Position numbers and translations under genes: made by a program
The notes under the pieces: model-generated
Databases searched by the model: none
What the model was told of the DNA's origin: nothing
What the model saw: only the letters and a program-made list of their open reading frames with translations
From: SIG603 sp964370115
GTDB lineage: Bacteria; Bacillota; Clostridia; Oscillospirales; Acutalibacteraceae
Assembly (NCBI GenBank): GCA_964370115.1
Contig: CAYJIA010000048.1
Location: forward strand, 1 to 16,270
Direction of reading: 5' to 3'
DNA length: 16,270 bases
Shown: one piece after another, positions 13,889-16,270 of the stretch
Layout of the letters: the number at the start of each line of letters is the position of its first letter
How positions within the stretch are numbered: position 1 is the stretch's first letter

Positions 13889-13914
13889 ATTCGTGCCTCT
13901 TTGATTTTATGAAA

Positions 13915-14205
13915 TTAGATCATAGTCTCAAAGAATTCGATTGTTTTGCTATTTTCTTTAAGTGTTACAACTGCTTTTTTCCAGCTTCTTGTGTAACCTT
14001 GTGTACGACCTTGACGGCGTAGACGACCTCTTACATGAAGAGTGTTGACTTTTTCTACATCTACACTAAATAGTTCCTCAACGGCTCTTTTAATGTCGAT
14101 TTTAGTTGCGCTTTTGTTCACTTCAAAAGTGTATTTCTTACCCGCAACACCTGCCATTGTTTTTTCAGTGATTATTGGGCGCACAATAATTTCTTGAGCT
14201 GTCAT
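13915..14205 (-). CDS. rplW: 50S ribosomal protein L23 (uL23)
   Basis: 96-residue exit-site protein, docking point for trigger factor and SRP. IIVRPIITEKTMAG starts the fold, KYTFEVNKSATKIDIKRAVE (24-43) is the signature, and the extended loop GRLRRQGRTQGYTRSWKKAV is conserved. The ATG overlaps the rplD stop codon by one base (TAATG), with GGAGGTG upstream inside rplD, so coupling is likely. Confidence 0.97.
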   Translation of the reverse strand: MTAQEIIVRPIITEKTMAGVAGKKYTFEVNKSATKIDIKRAVEELFSVDVEKVNTLHVRGRLRRQGRTQGYTRSWKKAVVTLKENSKTIEFFETMI

Positions 14206-14828
14206 TATGCATACACCTCCTCAATTTTTGCTACTGCATCTTTAACCACGATAAATTTATCGGCATTTAAGATGTCGTATACATTAAGTGTGTTAACTCC
14301 CGCTGTTTTAACTCCGGGAATATTTCTTGCTGAGTTAATGATTTTTTCATCGTTTTGGGAAAGTACGATAAGTGCTTTCTTTTGACTTCCTATAGCTGTT
14401 AGGATTTCAATCATTTTCTTTGTTTTGTAGTTATCAAAGCTTAGTGAGTCAATAACTATCATGTCATTTCCTGCTACTTTGCTTGAAAGAGCTGATTTCA
14501 TAGCTAGTCTTTTCACTTTTCTGTTAACAGAGAAGCTGTAAGATCTTGGCTTTGGAGCGAAAACAACGCCACCGTGTGTCCACTGTGGAGATCTTGTTGA
14601 ACCTTGTCTTGCTCTACCTGTTCCTTTTTGTCTCCATGGTTTTTTACCACCACCTGATACCTCAGCGCGTGTTAGTGCTGATTGTGTACCTTGGCGTTGA
14701 TTTGCTAGATAGCTTTTTACCATGATGTGCATTGCAGGCATATTAGGCTCTATACCGAATACCTCTTGCGCTAATTCGATTTTTTCAACTTCCTTACCGC
14801 TTGTATTTAAAACTGAAACTGTTGGCAT
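14205..14828 (-). CDS. rplD: 50S ribosomal protein L4 (uL4)
   Basis: Exit-tunnel protein of 207 residues. In E. coli it also represses the S10 operon through its leader. The extended loop that reaches the tunnel constriction is at about 57-82 (GGGKKPWRQKGTGRARQGST and SPQWTHGG), and no macrolide-resistance-type change is apparent. The C-terminal part KALIVLSQNDEKIINSARNI is conserved. ATG start with GGAGGAAT. Whether this L4 binds the structured rpsJ leader is an open inference. Confidence 0.97.
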   Translation of the reverse strand: MPTVSVLNTSGKEVEKIELAQEVFGIEPNMPAMHIMVKSYLANQRQGTQSALTRAEVSGGGKKPWRQKGTGRARQGSTRSPQWTHGGVVFAPKPRSYSFSVNRKVKRLAMKSALSSKVAGNDMIVIDSLSFDNYKTKKMIEILTAIGSQKKALIVLSQNDEKIINSARNIPGVKTAGVNTLNVYDILNADKFIVVKDAVAKIEEVYA

Positions 14829-14845
14829 TCTTATTCCTCCTTCCC

Positions 14846-15478
14846 TTATGCTTTAACGCTGTTTCTGATTACAACTGTGCCACCATTTGGGCCCGGAATT
14901 GCACCTTTTACAGCGATTAGATTGTTTTCTACATCAACTTTAACAATATAAAGGTTTTGTACTGTTACTTTCTCTGCACCTAAGTGTCCAGCCATTTTAA
15001 GTCCTTTAAAAACTCTTGATGGGCTTGAGTTAGCACCGTTTGAACCGCCGTGACGGTGAACAGGTCCTGTACCGTGAGACTCTTTTAGTCTTGAGAAATT
15101 CCAGCGTTTGATAACGCCTGCGTAACCTTTACCTTTGCTTGTGCCTGTTACGTCTACTTTATCGCCTGAGGCAAATACGTCTGCTTTGATAAGATCGCCT
15201 ACACTGTAAGCACTTGTATCAGCAAATCTGAATTCTTTTAAAATAGATTTTGGCGCTACGTCACCTTTTTTGAAGTGACCAAGCATTGGTTTGTTAAGTC
15301 TTTGTGGTTTTTGATCTTTAAAACCAACTTGTACTGCGTCGTAGCCGTCATTTGCAACTGTTTTAACTTGAGTTATAACGTTTGGTCCTGCCTCTACAAC
15401 TGTGACGGGTACTACTTTACCCTTTTCATCGAAGATTTGTGTCATACCAATCTTCTTACCGATGATTGCCTTTGTCAT
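14846..15478 (-). CDS. rplC: 50S ribosomal protein L3 (uL3)
   Basis: Early-assembly 50S protein of 210 residues near the peptidyl-transferase centre. MTKAIIGKKIGMTQIFDEKG is the N-terminus; SRLKESHGTGPVHRHGGSNG leads into the extended loop, which continues NSSPSRVFKGLKMAGHLG. The site corresponding to the methylated glutamine of E. coli L3 (SIGQNQ) reads SNGANS here, as expected for many Firmicutes. ATG start after AAAGGAAG. It is 92 nt from rpsJ, the second-widest gap inside the S10 block and filled by two hairpins. Confidence 0.96.
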   Translation of the reverse strand: MTKAIIGKKIGMTQIFDEKGKVVPVTVVEAGPNVITQVKTVANDGYDAVQVGFKDQKPQRLNKPMLGHFKKGDVAPKSILKEFRFADTSAYSVGDLIKADVFASGDKVDVTGTSKGKGYAGVIKRWNFSRLKESHGTGPVHRHGGSNGANSSPSRVFKGLKMAGHLGAEKVTVQNLYIVKVDVENNLIAVKGAIPGPNGGTVVIRNSVKA

Positions 15479-15511
15479 AATAATGAGCTTCCTTTCGTTT
15501 TTAGGTTATTG

Positions 15512-15557
15512 GTTACAAAGCGCTTAGCTTTGCAACGTGACCCTCCGTCTCGGTAGG
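15512..15557 (-). promoter_or_regulatory. Two tandem hairpins between rpsJ and rplC
   Basis: GTTACAAAGC (15512-15521) pairs with GCTTTGCAAC (15527-15536) over 10 positions, one of them a G-U wobble in the RNA, around a 5-nt loop. Just upstream in the transcript, CCTCCG (15542-15547) pairs with CGG and AGG (15551-15553, 15555-15557) with one bulge. No U-run follows on the minus strand, so termination is unlikely. RNase processing, mRNA stabilisation or a protein-binding site are the options. Confidence 0.6.
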
Positions 15558-15570
15558 TTAAATATTAAGA

Positions 15571-15882
15571 TTAAAGTTTAATCTCAATGTCAACGCCGGC
15601 GGGGAGCTCTAGTCCCATAAGAGCCTCTACGGTCTTATTGCTAGGTCTTAGAATGTCGATAAGTCTTTTATGAGTTCTCATCTCAAATTGCTCACGGCTG
15701 TCTTTGTATTTATGCACAGCACGTAGGATAGTGATGATTTGTTTCTCAGTTGGTAGTGGTACTGGTCCTGAAACCCTTGCACCTGTTCTTTTTGCTGTTG
15801 CTACAATTTTAGCACAAGATTGATCCACCAATTGATGATCATAAGCCTTTATTCTTATTCTGATTTTCTCTTTGACTGCCAC
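15571..15882 (-). CDS. rpsJ: 30S ribosomal protein S10 (uS10)
   Basis: First gene of the superoperon, 103 residues. S10 is part of the 30S head and, as NusE, of transcription antitermination complexes. IRIRIKAYDHQLVDQSCAKI at 7-26 and GPVPLPTEKQIITILRA at 39-55 are signatures; THKRLIDI follows at 69-76. Start is GTG, with AAGGAGGCG 6 nt upstream. Preceded by the promoter and long structured leader described separately. The product being an antitermination factor makes an attenuator in its own leader worth note, but a direct link is inference. Confidence 0.97.
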   Translation of the reverse strand: MAVKEKIRIRIKAYDHQLVDQSCAKIVATAKRTGARVSGPVPLPTEKQIITILRAVHKYKDSREQFEMRTHKRLIDILRPSNKTVEALMGLELPAGVDIEIKL

Positions 15883-16201
15883 TGTAATCGCCTCCTTAAA
15901 GTTTTTATAGTAGTTGGCGGGCCGAGCTTTTAAAAAAACTCATTCACACCGCTCCGGGTGTTTCACTGCTTTGCAGTAAAAAACCGGCCTTCACAAAATT
16001 TGTGAATTCCGGGGTGAAAAGTGGTTAAAAGCCCACTGGTACATTTCAAATATCTTTTGTCGGCCTTTAGACTTTACAAGCCTATGGTTCCTAAAAATCT
16101 TTAAATGTTTTCGCCCGGTTTAAAATCGGACATACTCTGCGGAAAAACCGACTAAAAAAGTCGCAACCTCCCGCTTCATCGCATATCTGTCGCAGTCACG
16201 C
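15883..16201 (-). promoter_or_regulatory. Long structured 5' leader of the superoperon
   Basis: About 320 nt lie between the predicted start site and the rpsJ GTG, and no gene with a ribosome binding site is seen in them. In transcript order the hairpins are 16139-16174 (inner stem CGACT/AGTCG), 16068-16084 (7 bp with one wobble), 16020-16037 (AGTGG/CCACT), the terminator-like 15984-16012, 15965-15977 (ACTGC/GCAGT) and 15946-15961 (ACACC/GGTGT). A long-range helix, GGCCGA (15920-15925) with TCGGCC (16060-16065), could close the last group. I do not recognise a known leader family. Confidence 0.6.
15978..16012 (-). terminator. Terminator-like hairpin in the rpsJ leader (candidate attenuator)
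   Basis: In the minus-strand RNA, CCGG and CCGG (16012-16009, 15987-15984) close the stem. An AA/GG 2x2 internal loop, able to form tandem G-A pairs, comes next, then UUCACAA/UUGUGAA with an AUU loop. Six Us follow directly (15983-15978). This is a textbook intrinsic-terminator layout placed 95 nt before the rpsJ start. A second UGUGAA (15948-15943) could compete for the 5' arm. Confidence 0.6.
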
Positions 16202-16207
16202 TCTAGT

Positions 16208-16236
16208 ATAATACCATAAGAAGTAGGAAATTGCAA
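16208..16236 (-). promoter_or_regulatory. Sigma-A-type promoter of the superoperon
   Basis: On the minus strand, TTGCAA (16236-16231) and TATTAT (16213-16208) are separated by exactly 17 bp, and TGG just before the -10 gives an extended -10 element. The DNA upstream of the -35 (about 16238-16268) is almost pure A/T, like an UP element. The start site would be near 16200-16202. It is the best promoter in the region and correctly oriented for the whole operon. Confidence 0.82.
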
Positions 16237-16270
16237 GCTTTTTTATAAAATATTTTGTTTTTATTTTAGG

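Noticed and set aside
16149..16163. CGACT/AGTCG hairpin followed by GUUUUU as an early terminator
   Set aside because: The stem is only 5 bp with a 5-nt loop, too weak on its own for an intrinsic terminator; kept only as part of the leader structure.

Overview
The window is a single, almost unbroken ribosomal-protein superoperon on the minus strand: the S10, spc and alpha clusters joined end to end with secY, adk, map, infA, rpmJ and rpoA, 32 genes in all. The organism looks like a low-GC Firmicute, most likely class Clostridia and perhaps Oscillospirales. Supporting signs are the AT-rich codons, strong GGAGG-type ribosome binding sites, zinc-ribbon S14, L24 and L36, a zinc-lid adenylate kinase, a KOW-domain protein between map and infA, and GAATTGA-type tandem repeats in the flank. 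The family assignment is inference from gene content; no database search was possible.

Reading in the direction of transcription (right to left): a sigma-A-type promoter at 16208-16236, then a leader of about 320 nt that holds several hairpins, including an intrinsic-terminator-like hairpin with a U6 tail about 95 nt before rpsJ. The S10 block follows: rpsJ, rplC, rplD, rplW, rplB, rpsS, rplV, rpsC, rplP, rpmC, rpsQ. A 132-nt structured gap separates it from the spc block: rplN, rplX, rplE, rpsZ (rpsN), rpsH, rplF, rplR, rpsE, rpmD, rplO, secY. Next come adk, map, a KOW gene, infA and rpmJ, then the alpha block: rpsM, rpsK, rpsD, rpoA, rplQ. A clear intrinsic terminator (316-353) ends the transcript.

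The genes form one growth-rate-linked unit: ribosomal proteins of both subunits, the core translocon subunit, nucleotide and N-terminal-Met processing enzymes, initiation factor IF-1 and the RNA polymerase alpha subunit. Most gaps are under 30 nt, and rpsC/rplP and rplD/rplW overlap as TAATG, which suggests translational coupling. The wider gaps (rpsJ-rplC, rplW-rplB, rpsQ-rplN, secY-adk, rpmJ-rpsM) each hold a hairpin that is not an obvious terminator, so they may be mRNA processing or regulatory points.

The gene content itself is ordinary. The less ordinary signals are the attenuator-like leader, the structured rpsQ-rplN gap, a 75-nt very GC-rich patch at the 3' end of rplR that looks mosaic, a duplicated initiation region before rpmJ and rpsM, and a hairpin- and repeat-rich element (about 52-301) between the operon terminator and the left edge. 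I found no mobile-element gene, CRISPR, tRNA or rRNA, and no clear new multi-gene system.
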